From NCBI GenBank assembly GCA_964350605.1, contig CAYGKP010000036.1, positions 1 to 16,507 on the forward strand: DNA of 16,507 nucleotides, read 5' to 3'. This stretch comes from CAYGKP01 sp964350605. Its GTDB lineage: Bacteria; Bacteroidota; Bacteroidia; Cytophagales; JAAEPT01. This document shows, piece by piece, positions 1-6,374 of this stretch. Every line of letters begins with the position of its first letter. The first letter of the stretch is position 1. A program made the position numbers and the translations under genes. The notes beneath the pieces were generated by a model. It made no database searches, was not told the DNA's origin, and worked only from the letters and a program-made list of their open reading frames with translations.

Positions 1-14
1 GAGTAAAAGTGGGG

Positions 15-548
15 TTAGTTCCAGGTGACAGTCGCGAGCGAGGCTTCGTACATCGCCTGAAGCTCCTCGTTGAGGTAGCCGAGCACGAAGATCATCACAC
101 GGTCGCCATCGGCGACCGTGTAGAAGTCCATGTGATAAGTCGTGCCTTGGGCGTTAACCAGCGTAGCGCGGGCCACGCTGCCCTTCCGCTCGCCGACTTG
201 GGCGTCCTCGACGGTGACCTTATCCGATTCACCCTGGGCAAAAGACTCGGCCGATTGCTTGGCGAACTCGGCGGGGGTCATGCCCTCGGCCGGAAAGGAA
301 AGGATGAAGAACACGCCCTTCACCTCGTCAATACTCTGGGCACCCGCTTCGCTGACCGAGGCGTAGAGGTATTCCTCGGGCCCCAACTCATCAAGACCAC
401 CGAGGTCCTGCATGATGCCGCGGCCCATTTGGTGCGAGGCCATCGGTTCGTAGAACGAAATCGGCCCCGCAAGGGTCAAGTTGTCGCGGGTTTTCTCGCC
501 GCCGGTGCAGGCGGTCAGAAGGAGGAAAAGAGGGAGTAGTCTTCGCAT
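15..548 (-). CDS. Small predicted lipoprotein, co-transcribed with metH
   Basis: The protein has 177 aa. It begins with a short basic n-region and a hydrophobic stretch ending in the lipobox L-T-A-C with Cys14, so it is predicted to be exported, lipidated and held in a membrane of the envelope. The mature part (about residues 20-177) has no motif I can name. The alternation of short strands with a Phe/Ala-rich helix (about 90-105) and a C-terminal helix is loosely like the Mog1/PsbP/DUF1795 fold, but this is inference only. The start is chosen because its ATG overlaps the metH stop by one base (TAATG), a typical translational coupling, and because it gives a clean lipoprotein signal. A longer frame upstream would run inside metH. 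Its place in a SAM-riboswitch transcript suggests, but does not prove, expression under methionine shortage. Confidence 0.8.
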   Translation of the reverse strand: MRRLLPLFLLLTACTGGEKTRDNLTLAGPISFYEPMASHQMGRGIMQDLGGLDELGPEEYLYASVSEAGAQSIDEVKGVFFILSFPAEGMTPAEFAKQSAESFAQGESDKVTVEDAQVGERKGSVARATLVNAQGTTYHMDFYTVADGDRVMIFVLGYLNEELQAMYEASLATVTWN

Positions 549-1579
549 TACGCCGCGGTCGATTTCGGCAACAGCCGGGGTGAGAAGTTCGCGGCGGCAG
601 CGGCGATCTCCTTGATGTGTTCGGGCGTGGTGCCGCAACAACCGCCTATGATGTTCACCAGGTTCTCCTCCAAGAACGTCTCGATCTGCGCGCGCATCTG
701 CTCGGGTGTCTCGTCGTACTGGCCAAACTCGTTGGGCAAGCCCGCGTTCGGGTGCGCCGATACGTGGAAAGGGCTCTTCGCACCCAGTGTGCGCATGTAG
801 GGCAACAGTTTGTCCGCGCCCAAGGCGCAATTCAACCCGACCGAAAGCAGCGGCACGTGCGAAACGGAAATCAGGAAGGCTTCGGTGGTCTGGCCCGAAA
901 GCGTCCGGCCCGAGGCATCGGTGATCGTGCCCGATACCATGATGGGAATCTCCGCCCCCCGGTCGTCGAAGACTTCTTGGATGGCGTAAAGCGCGGCCTT
1001 GGCATTCAGCGTATCGAAGATCGTCTCGACTAAAAGCAGGTTGGCGCCGCCATCCATCAGGCCGTTCACTTGTTCCTTGTAGGCATCAACCAGTTCCTGA
1101 TAGGTAATCGCTCGATAGCCCGGGTCGTTCACGTCGGGCGAAAGCGAAGCGGTCTTGTTGGTCGGCCCAATCGAACCCGCGACGAAACGCGGTTTATCGG
1201 GCGTCTTGGCTGTCCACTTGTCGGCGGCTTGCCGCGCGATGCGGGCACCCTGGACGTTCATCTCGTAGGCGAGGTCCTGCATGCCGTAATCCTCCTGGGC
1301 GATGGTGGTCGCCGTGAAGGTGTTGGTTTCGACAATGTCGGCACCGACTTCGAAATATTGCTCGTGGATCTCTTGGATGATCTGCGGTTGGGTCAGGACG
1401 AGTAGGTCGCTGTTCCCGCCGACGGGTTGCTTCCAGTCCTTGAAGCGGTCCGAGCGGTAGTCCTCCTCGGTCAGCTTGTGGCGCTGGATCATGGTGCCCA
1501 TCGCGCCGTCGAGCACGAGGATGCGTTTCGAGAGGGCTTCTCGAATGTCGGGGCTGGTAGTGGGGGCGGTTGTGGCCAT
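548..1579 (-). CDS. metH: Methionine synthase, homocysteine-binding half (split MetH)
   Basis: The 343 aa match the N-terminal homocysteine S-methyltransferase module of cobalamin-dependent MetH, which transfers a methyl group to homocysteine to make methionine in the cytoplasm. Visible hallmarks are LVLDGAMGTMIQ (21-32), ETNTF (84-88), GPTNKTASLSPDVNDP (138-153), SGTITDASGRTLSGQT (216-231) and the three zinc/thiolate cysteines Cys251 (LNCALG) and Cys314-Cys315 (GGCCGTTP). The protein ends where the folate-binding domain would begin in full-length MetH of about 1,200 aa, so it is a natural half rather than a frameshift. Split MetH is common in Bacteroidota. The folate/cobalamin half is not in this window. 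The next gene downstream is a lipoprotein overlapping by one base. The start ATG has no Shine-Dalgarno sequence and lies directly after a hairpin (1580-1621), downstream of an S-box riboswitch. Confidence 0.95.
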   Translation of the reverse strand: MATTAPTTSPDIREALSKRILVLDGAMGTMIQRHKLTEEDYRSDRFKDWKQPVGGNSDLLVLTQPQIIQEIHEQYFEVGADIVETNTFTATTIAQEDYGMQDLAYEMNVQGARIARQAADKWTAKTPDKPRFVAGSIGPTNKTASLSPDVNDPGYRAITYQELVDAYKEQVNGLMDGGANLLLVETIFDTLNAKAALYAIQEVFDDRGAEIPIMVSGTITDASGRTLSGQTTEAFLISVSHVPLLSVGLNCALGADKLLPYMRTLGAKSPFHVSAHPNAGLPNEFGQYDETPEQMRAQIETFLEENLVNIIGGCCGTTPEHIKEIAAAAANFSPRLLPKSTAA

Positions 1580-1680
1580 GATCTGCGCAGTTTCGTGAAA
1601 CGAAAGTCGCTTAGGCAGATCGGCTCGCGGGGTTGGGAAACACGCCCGTAGGGGACGAGGTTCGTCAACTCTGCACTCAT
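1489..1680 (-). other. Possible upstream reading frame after the riboswitch (63 codons)
   Basis: An ATG at 1680 follows a strong purine-rich ribosome-binding-like stretch, GGAAGGAGAG (1690-1681), immediately after the 3' side of riboswitch helix P1. The frame runs 63 codons and overlaps the start of metH by about 90 bases in another frame. Its product is Pro/Ser/Arg-rich with no recognisable domain, so I do not call it a protein gene. It is listed because it is the only good ribosome-binding site in the leader. Ribosomes on it would have to melt the hairpin in front of metH. TCTCC (1702-1698) could pair with GGAGA (1686-1682) and hide this site. Confidence 0.25.
1580..1621 (-). promoter_or_regulatory. 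Hairpin abutting the metH start codon
   Basis: Read on the minus strand, GATCTGC (1621-1615) pairs perfectly with GCAGATC (1586-1580), and the second arm ends at the base before the metH ATG. A second, inner hairpin TTTCG/CGAAA (1605-1601 with 1595-1591) sits in the loop. The position suggests control of metH translation initiation, perhaps as part of the riboswitch output. The pairing is seen in the sequence; the function is inferred. Confidence 0.5.
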
Positions 1681-1689
1681 CTCTCCTTC

Positions 1690-1815
1690 CTTGATCCGGA
1701 GATCAACAAAGGTGGGAGGTCGCACCATGTCCCGCCGAATCCCTGTGGGGGTTACCGGCGGCGGTTGCGAAGGTTCTCTAGCGGGCCCAATCCCATCGAA
1801 CCTTTCTGGATAAGC
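1690..1815 (-). ncRNA. SAM riboswitch (S-box, SAM-I type) upstream of metH
   Basis: On the minus strand the leader shows the S-box order. The P1 5' strand GCTTATCC (1815-1808) is followed by AGA and P2, AAGGTTC...GAACCTT. P2 encloses a GATGGGATTGGGCCC element, like the GGAGGGACTGGCCC of the consensus, and is followed by CGCAACC, the conserved GCAACC. P3 is CCGCCG...CGGCGG. P4 is GGTGCGACCTCCCACC, like GGTGCTAATTCC, with a GGTG/CACC stem. P1 closes with GGATCAAG (1697-1690), with one bulged base. S-box RNAs bind S-adenosylmethionine and turn down methionine genes, which fits metH downstream. SAM-I rather than SAM-IV is my reading; a covariance-model search would settle it. Confidence 0.88.
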
Positions 1816-1821
1816 TACCTG

Positions 1822-1853
1822 CAAACATCGGGGATGCGGTAAGAGTTTCCAAA
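1822..1853 (-). promoter_or_regulatory. Promoter of the SAM riboswitch-metH transcript
   Basis: On the minus strand there is TTTG (1853-1850), a 20-nt spacer, then GATGTTTG (1829-1822). This matches the Bacteroidota promoter pattern (TTTG near -33, TAnnTTTG near -7) with one mismatch. The expected start of transcription falls at about 1815-1818, exactly at the first strand of riboswitch helix P1, which strengthens both calls. Confidence 0.6.
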
Positions 1854-1978
1854 CCAACGCAATGTCCGCCTTGCCTTTTGGCCTGCTAACAGGAATTGCG
1901 ACTTACCTCCTTTCTTTGTGAGGTATACACAGCGAACCGACAGACACTTTTCAACGCTCTACGCTCTACCCCTCCGAC

Positions 1979-4486
1979 ATGAAACTTCGTTACGCTCTAC
2001 TTTTTATCGCTTCAACCTTGGGCGCCAAGGCTCTAAATGCGCAGGTCGCTTTCGAGCGGTTCTCTCTGATTGATATGGAGCAACTGGACCCCGCTAATCC
2101 AGGACCAGGTTTTTTGGTCAGCCAAGGTGGTGATACAACTTACGCAGGGCAGAGGATGTTCTACTCGATTTATACTGGAAATGACTCCTTGCGACTTCTT
2201 GAGAATCATCCCTTGTTACCGAATGAACTTGGATTTCGGCTGTATGTGAGTTATCAGAAGCTATCGAATTGGTTTTATCAGAACGCTTGCTGGAACAGTA
2301 CGAATGACCACTCGTGGATAAACGCACAGTTCAGCTGGAATACTAAAGTTTTGTCTTGGCCAAGTGTTGGACAATACTTCGATATCGACATGGGACCGAG
2401 CGAATACCGGAAGTACCGCCCCGGGCAGGTCGTATATGGTGAATTTGGGGACATTGGCGGAACCGCACCTGCGCATGAAACTCTTTACCGAGGGCAGTAC
2501 GATTGTGGGTTAAGCGGTAACCGCGGTTCGGATGTTGATCGTCGGGGCCAGTTCATTGGTATTCGATCCTACTATGGACCTTCGCCCTTCCCTGCAGACT
2601 ACCAGTCCAACATGTACTATGGCTACTTGTGGTTCGATCCAAACTCAACAGAGGGTGTCATTGCGCTCCAAACCATTCCGAATAAAGGAATGGTCATACC
2701 TGAGGATCCCTATTTTCCTTCCTCACATAACATAAAGGGCATTGTCTATCACGATCTGGACTTCGATTGTGTACAAGACCCCGGAGAACCCGGTATTTCA
2801 GGCGTGACCGTTAAAACAACAGATGGGCAATATGTTGCAGTCACGGGGCCTGATGGAACCTATCATCTAAGTGTACCCGACGGGTCAGCCAGTTACGAAT
2901 ATGGCCCCAAACCATTATCCACCTCACTAATCTCACCACAGCCAGAGTGTCCCGCCGGAGGCCGACATACCACTTCCACCTCCGGTAACAACCAAGTCTA
3001 CTCTGGAAATAATTTTGGCCTTCAATCCCCCCCTTGTGCCATACCCTTCGCCAACCTCACTACTTCGAGACTGCGCCGCTGCTTCCTAAACCAGCAAACC
3101 ATCAACTATGGAAATAATGGTGGAGTGTTTGCCACCGACTTTACCCTCAAAGTGGTCGTGCCCGAGGACGTGGTTCCCATCTCGTCCACCCCGGCTTGGA
3201 CATCAAAGAGCGGCGATACACTGACCTATGTACTCGGTGATCTGGCCCCGGGGGCGAATGGTTCGATCTCGCTTGTCGACTCGGTTTCGTGTGCCGACAT
3301 CTCGATCCTGGGAGAAACACGCTGCTACAAAGCAACCGTTTCTTCAAACAACCTCTGCTCGGACGTCGGCACCTGGGACAATTCGGAAATTGCCCTGAAA
3401 GGCGACTGCTGGGGCAGCACCTACCGCGTGCTCATTTCCAATGAGGGTGTCGGCGGCCAACTTGACTCGACAGAAATTCGCGTCTACGTCGACTCCACAC
3501 TGGCCGGAAAATTCAACATCAAGCTCCCCGCGGGCGACACCATCACCGCGCTCATTCCGCTGAGCGGCTCGGAGGTTCGCATCGAAGCCGACCAGCATGT
3601 GGACCACCCCTACTTGACAACGGCCCTGCTTGGTTTCGAGGGTTGTGGCAAGATCGGCACCGACAACATTCAGAAAGGTGGGCTCTCCCAGTTTGCCTGG
3701 ACCGAAGGGCTGACTTCGGATTCGCGTTGTACACCCATCATCGGTTCCTATGACCCCAATGACAAGCAGGTCTCGCCTAAGGGCTGGGACGCAGCAGGAA
3801 GCGTCGAGCCCGGCACGACCCTCAATTACACCGTCCGTTTCCAGAACACGGGTTCGGATACGGCCTTCTTCGTGCTGGTCGCCGACACCATCGACACCGA
3901 TCTGGACCTTTCGACCCTGCAAGTCCTTGGGGCTTCGCACGACTACATCCTCGAAGTCAAGGAAGACGGCGGCCAGTCAATCCTGGAGTTCAACTTCTAC
4001 AACATCGAGCTGCCCGACTCGACCACCGATCTGCTTGGCTCACAAGGTTTTGTCACCTTCTCGATTGATCCGAACACGACAACTCTGGGCACCGAGATCA
4101 CCAACGAAGCAGGCATCTACTTCGACTTCAACCCGCCGATCATTACCAACACAGTGACCACCACCCTGGCGGTGCGTCCCGATGAATCGGGCGGCGCGGG
4201 CTCGAATGTCTACGTAGTCCTGCGACCGCTGGCCGTTGACCAAGCGCAGTTGATCGAGGAGGGGCTGCAACTTTACCCCAACCCAACGGTCGGTCGTGTG
4301 GTGGTCGACAACCCGGGCGGGGCGGTTGACTATCAGATTCTCTCAGCGATGGGCGTGCCCCAGAAGTCGGGCATCCTGCCCGCAGGACAGAGTTCAGTGA
4401 GCCTCGACGAGCTGCCCGCAGGCATCTACCTGCTCCAACTCAACACCGGCGAGAAGCCCGTCACCCGGCGGATCGTTAAGCGGTAG
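1979..4486 (+). CDS. T9SS-secreted multidomain surface protein with Cna-B-like and DPNDK domains
   Basis: The 835-aa protein is predicted to be exported by Sec (signal peptide 1-21, cleavage after LNA before Gln22) and then by the type IX system. Residues 22-250 are an unrecognised Tyr/Trp/Gly-rich module. Residues 253-303 are an SdrD-B/Cna-B-like domain (GIVYHDLDFDCVQDPGEPGI, then GPDGTYHLSVPDG). About 380-580 holds beta-rich DUF11/CARDB-like segments. Residues 590-730 are the common Bacteroidota domain opening with YDPNDKQVSP and ending in IYFDFNPPIITNTV. The sorting domain 762-835 has LYPNPT, LPAGIYLLQL and a final VKR. No enzyme motif is visible, so adhesion or a structural surface role is only a guess. 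The 5' third is much poorer in GC than the 3' half. Its stop lies three bases from the stop of the convergent lipoprotein gene. No clear promoter was found upstream. Confidence 0.9.
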   Translation: MKLRYALLFIASTLGAKALNAQVAFERFSLIDMEQLDPANPGPGFLVSQGGDTTYAGQRMFYSIYTGNDSLRLLENHPLLPNELGFRLYVSYQKLSNWFYQNACWNSTNDHSWINAQFSWNTKVLSWPSVGQYFDIDMGPSEYRKYRPGQVVYGEFGDIGGTAPAHETLYRGQYDCGLSGNRGSDVDRRGQFIGIRSYYGPSPFPADYQSNMYYGYLWFDPNSTEGVIALQTIPNKGMVIPEDPYFPSSHNIKGIVYHDLDFDCVQDPGEPGISGVTVKTTDGQYVAVTGPDGTYHLSVPDGSASYEYGPKPLSTSLISPQPECPAGGRHTTSTSGNNQVYSGNNFGLQSPPCAIPFANLTTSRLRRCFLNQQTINYGNNGGVFATDFTLKVVVPEDVVPISSTPAWTSKSGDTLTYVLGDLAPGANGSISLVDSVSCADISILGETRCYKATVSSNNLCSDVGTWDNSEIALKGDCWGSTYRVLISNEGVGGQLDSTEIRVYVDSTLAGKFNIKLPAGDTITALIPLSGSEVRIEADQHVDHPYLTTALLGFEGCGKIGTDNIQKGGLSQFAWTEGLTSDSRCTPIIGSYDPNDKQVSPKGWDAAGSVEPGTTLNYTVRFQNTGSDTAFFVLVADTIDTDLDLSTLQVLGASHDYILEVKEDGGQSILEFNFYNIELPDSTTDLLGSQGFVTFSIDPNTTTLGTEITNEAGIYFDFNPPIITNTVTTTLAVRPDESGGAGSNVYVVLRPLAVDQAQLIEEGLQLYPNPTVGRVVVDNPGGAVDYQILSAMGVPQKSGILPAGQSSVSLDELPAGIYLLQLNTGEKPVTRRIVKR

Positions 4487-4491
4487 CCGCT
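4479..4491. terminator. Small hairpin spanning both stop codons of two convergent genes
   Basis: AGCGG-TAG-CCGCT is a perfect 5-bp stem whose loop is the TAG stop of the upstream gene and whose right arm reaches into the stop of the minus-strand gene. On the plus strand it is followed by ACTTATTTA. It may be a minimal terminator or simply a short palindrome; the stem is too short to be sure. Confidence 0.3.
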
Positions 4492-5119
4492 ACTTATTTA
4501 CGGGCTTGCCCAACGGCAAGCGAATCGCTCCTTCGATCCGCAAGCGGGGCGCAATCTGGCTTTCGGCTTGATCGACCGTAATGGTTCCGCACAGACGGTC
4601 ACTAGTTTCGCTCAGTTCCAGCTCGCACACTTCCTTGTCGCCTTGGCTTCCAAAAAGGTAGCCTTGCGACTTGCCCCAGTACAGATCGAGAATGACCTTC
4701 TTGCCTTCCGAATACAAGTACGAGTAGGTCCCCGGTCCGGCCCCCACGCGGCTGGAATCCAAGTCATATAACGAAAGCTTGAGGCGCAACTGATCGGGCT
4801 TGGTCGGCAATACATCCTTTGGCTCGGGGTAATTGGCGAAGGCCACCACTAGCAGTCCAGGCGACTTGTCCATGAGCTGCCAATGTGCCAACTCGAAGGT
4901 GTCCGAACGGTTGCCAAGTTGAATGAACAGGCGAACCGTGTCGGGGCACGAAATCACTGAATCAACAACTGGTTCCAGACTGGCCAGCGAATCGGCCAAT
5001 CTCATTGCCTGATCCGCGGAATCAAGCGTCGAGTCTTCGGGCGATGATTCCGGCCCGCATGAGAGTGCTAAGCAGGCAAGAAGTAACGTGGCGAGAGCCG
5101 TCTTGATCTTTCGATTCAT
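4490..5119 (-). CDS. Predicted lipoprotein encoded with the AraC-type regulator
   Basis: From this ATG the product is 209 aa: MNRKIKT, a hydrophobic stretch, and the lipobox L-A-L-S-C with Cys21, then a Ser/Glu/Asp-rich linker and a beta-rich domain with no recognised motif. Three further cysteines in the mature part (in VISCPD, EVCELEL and RLCGT) could form disulfides. An alternative ATG at 5155 overlaps the regulator's stop as ATGA and would add 12 mostly polar residues. I prefer 5119 because it gives a normal lipoprotein signal, but coupling at 5155 is possible. Either way the gene almost certainly shares a transcript with the membrane regulator, so a role as its envelope partner or ligand receptor is a reasonable inference without direct support. 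Confidence 0.8.
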   Translation of the reverse strand: MNRKIKTALATLLLACLALSCGPESSPEDSTLDSADQAMRLADSLASLEPVVDSVISCPDTVRLFIQLGNRSDTFELAHWQLMDKSPGLLVVAFANYPEPKDVLPTKPDQLRLKLSLYDLDSSRVGAGPGTYSYLYSEGKKVILDLYWGKSQGYLFGSQGDKEVCELELSETSDRLCGTITVDQAESQIAPRLRIEGAIRLPLGKPVNK

Positions 5120-5151
5120 TCCAGTAGATAAGCGTGCGCAGGTAGAGTTAT

Positions 5152-6231
5152 TCATTGGTTGTTGGCACGGTACTCCATCGGCGTGACCCGCTCGGTTTCC
5201 TTGAAGACGCGGTGAAAATGTGCGCTGGTTCCATACCCCACTCGGTAGGCAATGTCGTTAGCCGCCAGATCCGTTTCCACCAGCAGTCGCTTGGCTTCTG
5301 CCAGGCGAAGGGTGTTCAAGTAGCCACGCAAGGTCTGGCCCGTGTGATCCTTGACGATTCGTGCCACGCGGTCGCGGGGAATGCCGGTTTCCTGCCAGAT
5401 GGCTTTGGCATTGAGCTCCTTCTCGTAGTTATGGGCCAAAAATTCCTGGATCCGGGCGAACTCCTTGTCTTGTATGCGCGTGGTCTGACGCTGCTCATAA
5501 GGAACAACGACCAGTCGGATTCGATATTTTCGGTAGATCAGGTACCCAATGAGTAGCAACAACTGAATCGCGCTCAGGATGTAGAAAATCAGCCACAGCA
5601 CCGGCTTGGGGTTGCTCACCAAGCGAATGGAGCGAATTTCCAGCGAGCCCTTCGCGCCGGGCTGTTCGGTTTCGCTGGTCTCCATAAAGAAGCCATCAAC
5701 AGCAAGGAGCACTTCGCGGTCATCCAGCGGTTCGGCCACCCGGTTGGACTTGTACCAAAACCCATCTACCTCGAATTCGTCAAGGGGCATGACATAGAGC
5801 GTTTTTCCCGCTTCGGTCCGGCAACTGTTTCGCATGCGCACCTTACCACGCCGTCCATCCGGCCAAGGGTGGTTCTCGGCCGTCAGGAAAATGGGAAACC
5901 GTTGAAGCGGTTCGGTTTTGATGTCGAGGTGCAATTCGTTGTAGCATTCGGTATGCCACGCCCCTGGCCGCTTGATGCGCATCATCATTAACGGCCAGGT
6001 CCGTTCGTCGTCCAATTCGTATTCAATTGCCGCCAGCGAGTTGGTCTGTACCATGTTTCCCTTCGAATTGCCTCCATAAATGGAATCACTTACAAGGGTC
6101 AGCGTCGCTTTCTCGCTGGGAAACAGGTCGAGGTGCTCACTGGGGTACAGCCAAGCGACCGACCCCAGCACCGCAAAAGGCAGCAACCAGAGGACGAAAA
6201 AGCGTGGCAATGAGAGTTTTGTGATCCACAT
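5152..6231 (-). CDS. Membrane-spanning AraC-family transcription regulator with periplasmic sensor region
   Basis: From the ATG at 6231 the protein has 359 aa. A first membrane segment (about 11-28, FFVLWLLPFAVLGSVAWLY) precedes some 180 residues predicted to be periplasmic. A second segment (about 211-232, VLWLIFYILSAIQLLLLIGY) and a basic linker follow, then a C-terminal AraC-type double helix-turn-helix (about 258-356; ...IAYRVGYGTSAHFHRVFKE..TPMEYR). The periplasmic part starts VSDSIYGGNSKG and ends GSLEIRSIRLV, which recalls CBM11/CIA30 carbohydrate-binding jelly rolls; that similarity is tentative. No kinase or receiver domain is present, so it appears to be a one-component system that could read an envelope signal and bind DNA from the membrane. 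A longer start at 6339 would add 36 residues, including cysteines, before the first helix and would swallow the palindromic control region, so I reject it. It is divergent from the secreted GH9 gene, its likely target, and the downstream lipoprotein probably shares its transcript. Confidence 0.88.
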   Translation of the reverse strand: MWITKLSLPRFFVLWLLPFAVLGSVAWLYPSEHLDLFPSEKATLTLVSDSIYGGNSKGNMVQTNSLAAIEYELDDERTWPLMMMRIKRPGAWHTECYNELHLDIKTEPLQRFPIFLTAENHPWPDGRRGKVRMRNSCRTEAGKTLYVMPLDEFEVDGFWYKSNRVAEPLDDREVLLAVDGFFMETSETEQPGAKGSLEIRSIRLVSNPKPVLWLIFYILSAIQLLLLIGYLIYRKYRIRLVVVPYEQRQTTRIQDKEFARIQEFLAHNYEKELNAKAIWQETGIPRDRVARIVKDHTGQTLRGYLNTLRLAEAKRLLVETDLAANDIAYRVGYGTSAHFHRVFKETERVTPMEYRANNQ

Positions 6232-6307
6232 GTGGACTCGCAAGGTACAAAGGGAGTCACATTTTGGACTCACATTCCATACATAGGACCAAATGTGCCC
6301 AATTGGG
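6225..6307. promoter_or_regulatory. Palindrome cluster between the AraC regulator and the GH9 gene
   Basis: Within about 80 bases there are: a 12-bp palindrome TCCACATGTGGA (6225-6236) that contains the regulator's start codon; two direct copies of TCACATT (6257-6263 and 6270-6276, 13 bp apart); an inverted match CACATTTTGG/CCAAATGTG (6258-6267 and 6289-6297, one extra T); and the palindrome CCCAATTGGG (6298-6307). AraC-type regulators usually bind direct repeats, so the TCACATT pair is the best operator candidate. The repeats are plain in the sequence; binding and autoregulation are inferred. Confidence 0.5.
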
Positions 6308-6374
6308 AGCGTACGATCACTCGACAGGAAACTCATCATCCCATCTTGTAGTCTGAGAGCTGAAGAGTGAAGTG

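Noticed and set aside
9..539. Open frame of 176 codons on the plus strand
   Set aside because: It is the complement of the lipoprotein gene, whose lipobox and coupling to metH make the minus strand the real one.
617..1033. Open frame of 138 codons on the plus strand
   Set aside because: It is antisense to strongly conserved metH sequence including the zinc-site cysteines; the product is low-complexity Arg/Gly-rich.
548..1579. metH as a broken, truncated gene
   Set aside because: The frame is intact, ends at the natural domain boundary and overlaps the next gene neatly; split MetH is common in this phylum.
1979..2041. Bacteroidota promoter for the T9SS cargo gene at TTTCTTTG (1911-1918)
   Set aside because: The -7 match is acceptable but no TTG or TTTG lies at 17-23 bases upstream, so I did not list it.
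3344..3940. Open frame of 198 codons on the minus strand
   Set aside because: It lies wholly inside the T9SS cargo gene in its GC-rich 3' part, has no domain or signal, and the plus frame has clear domains there.
6232..6339. Longer start of the AraC-type regulator
   Set aside because: The added residues are polar with cysteines before the first membrane helix, and the DNA there is full of palindromes expected of a control region.
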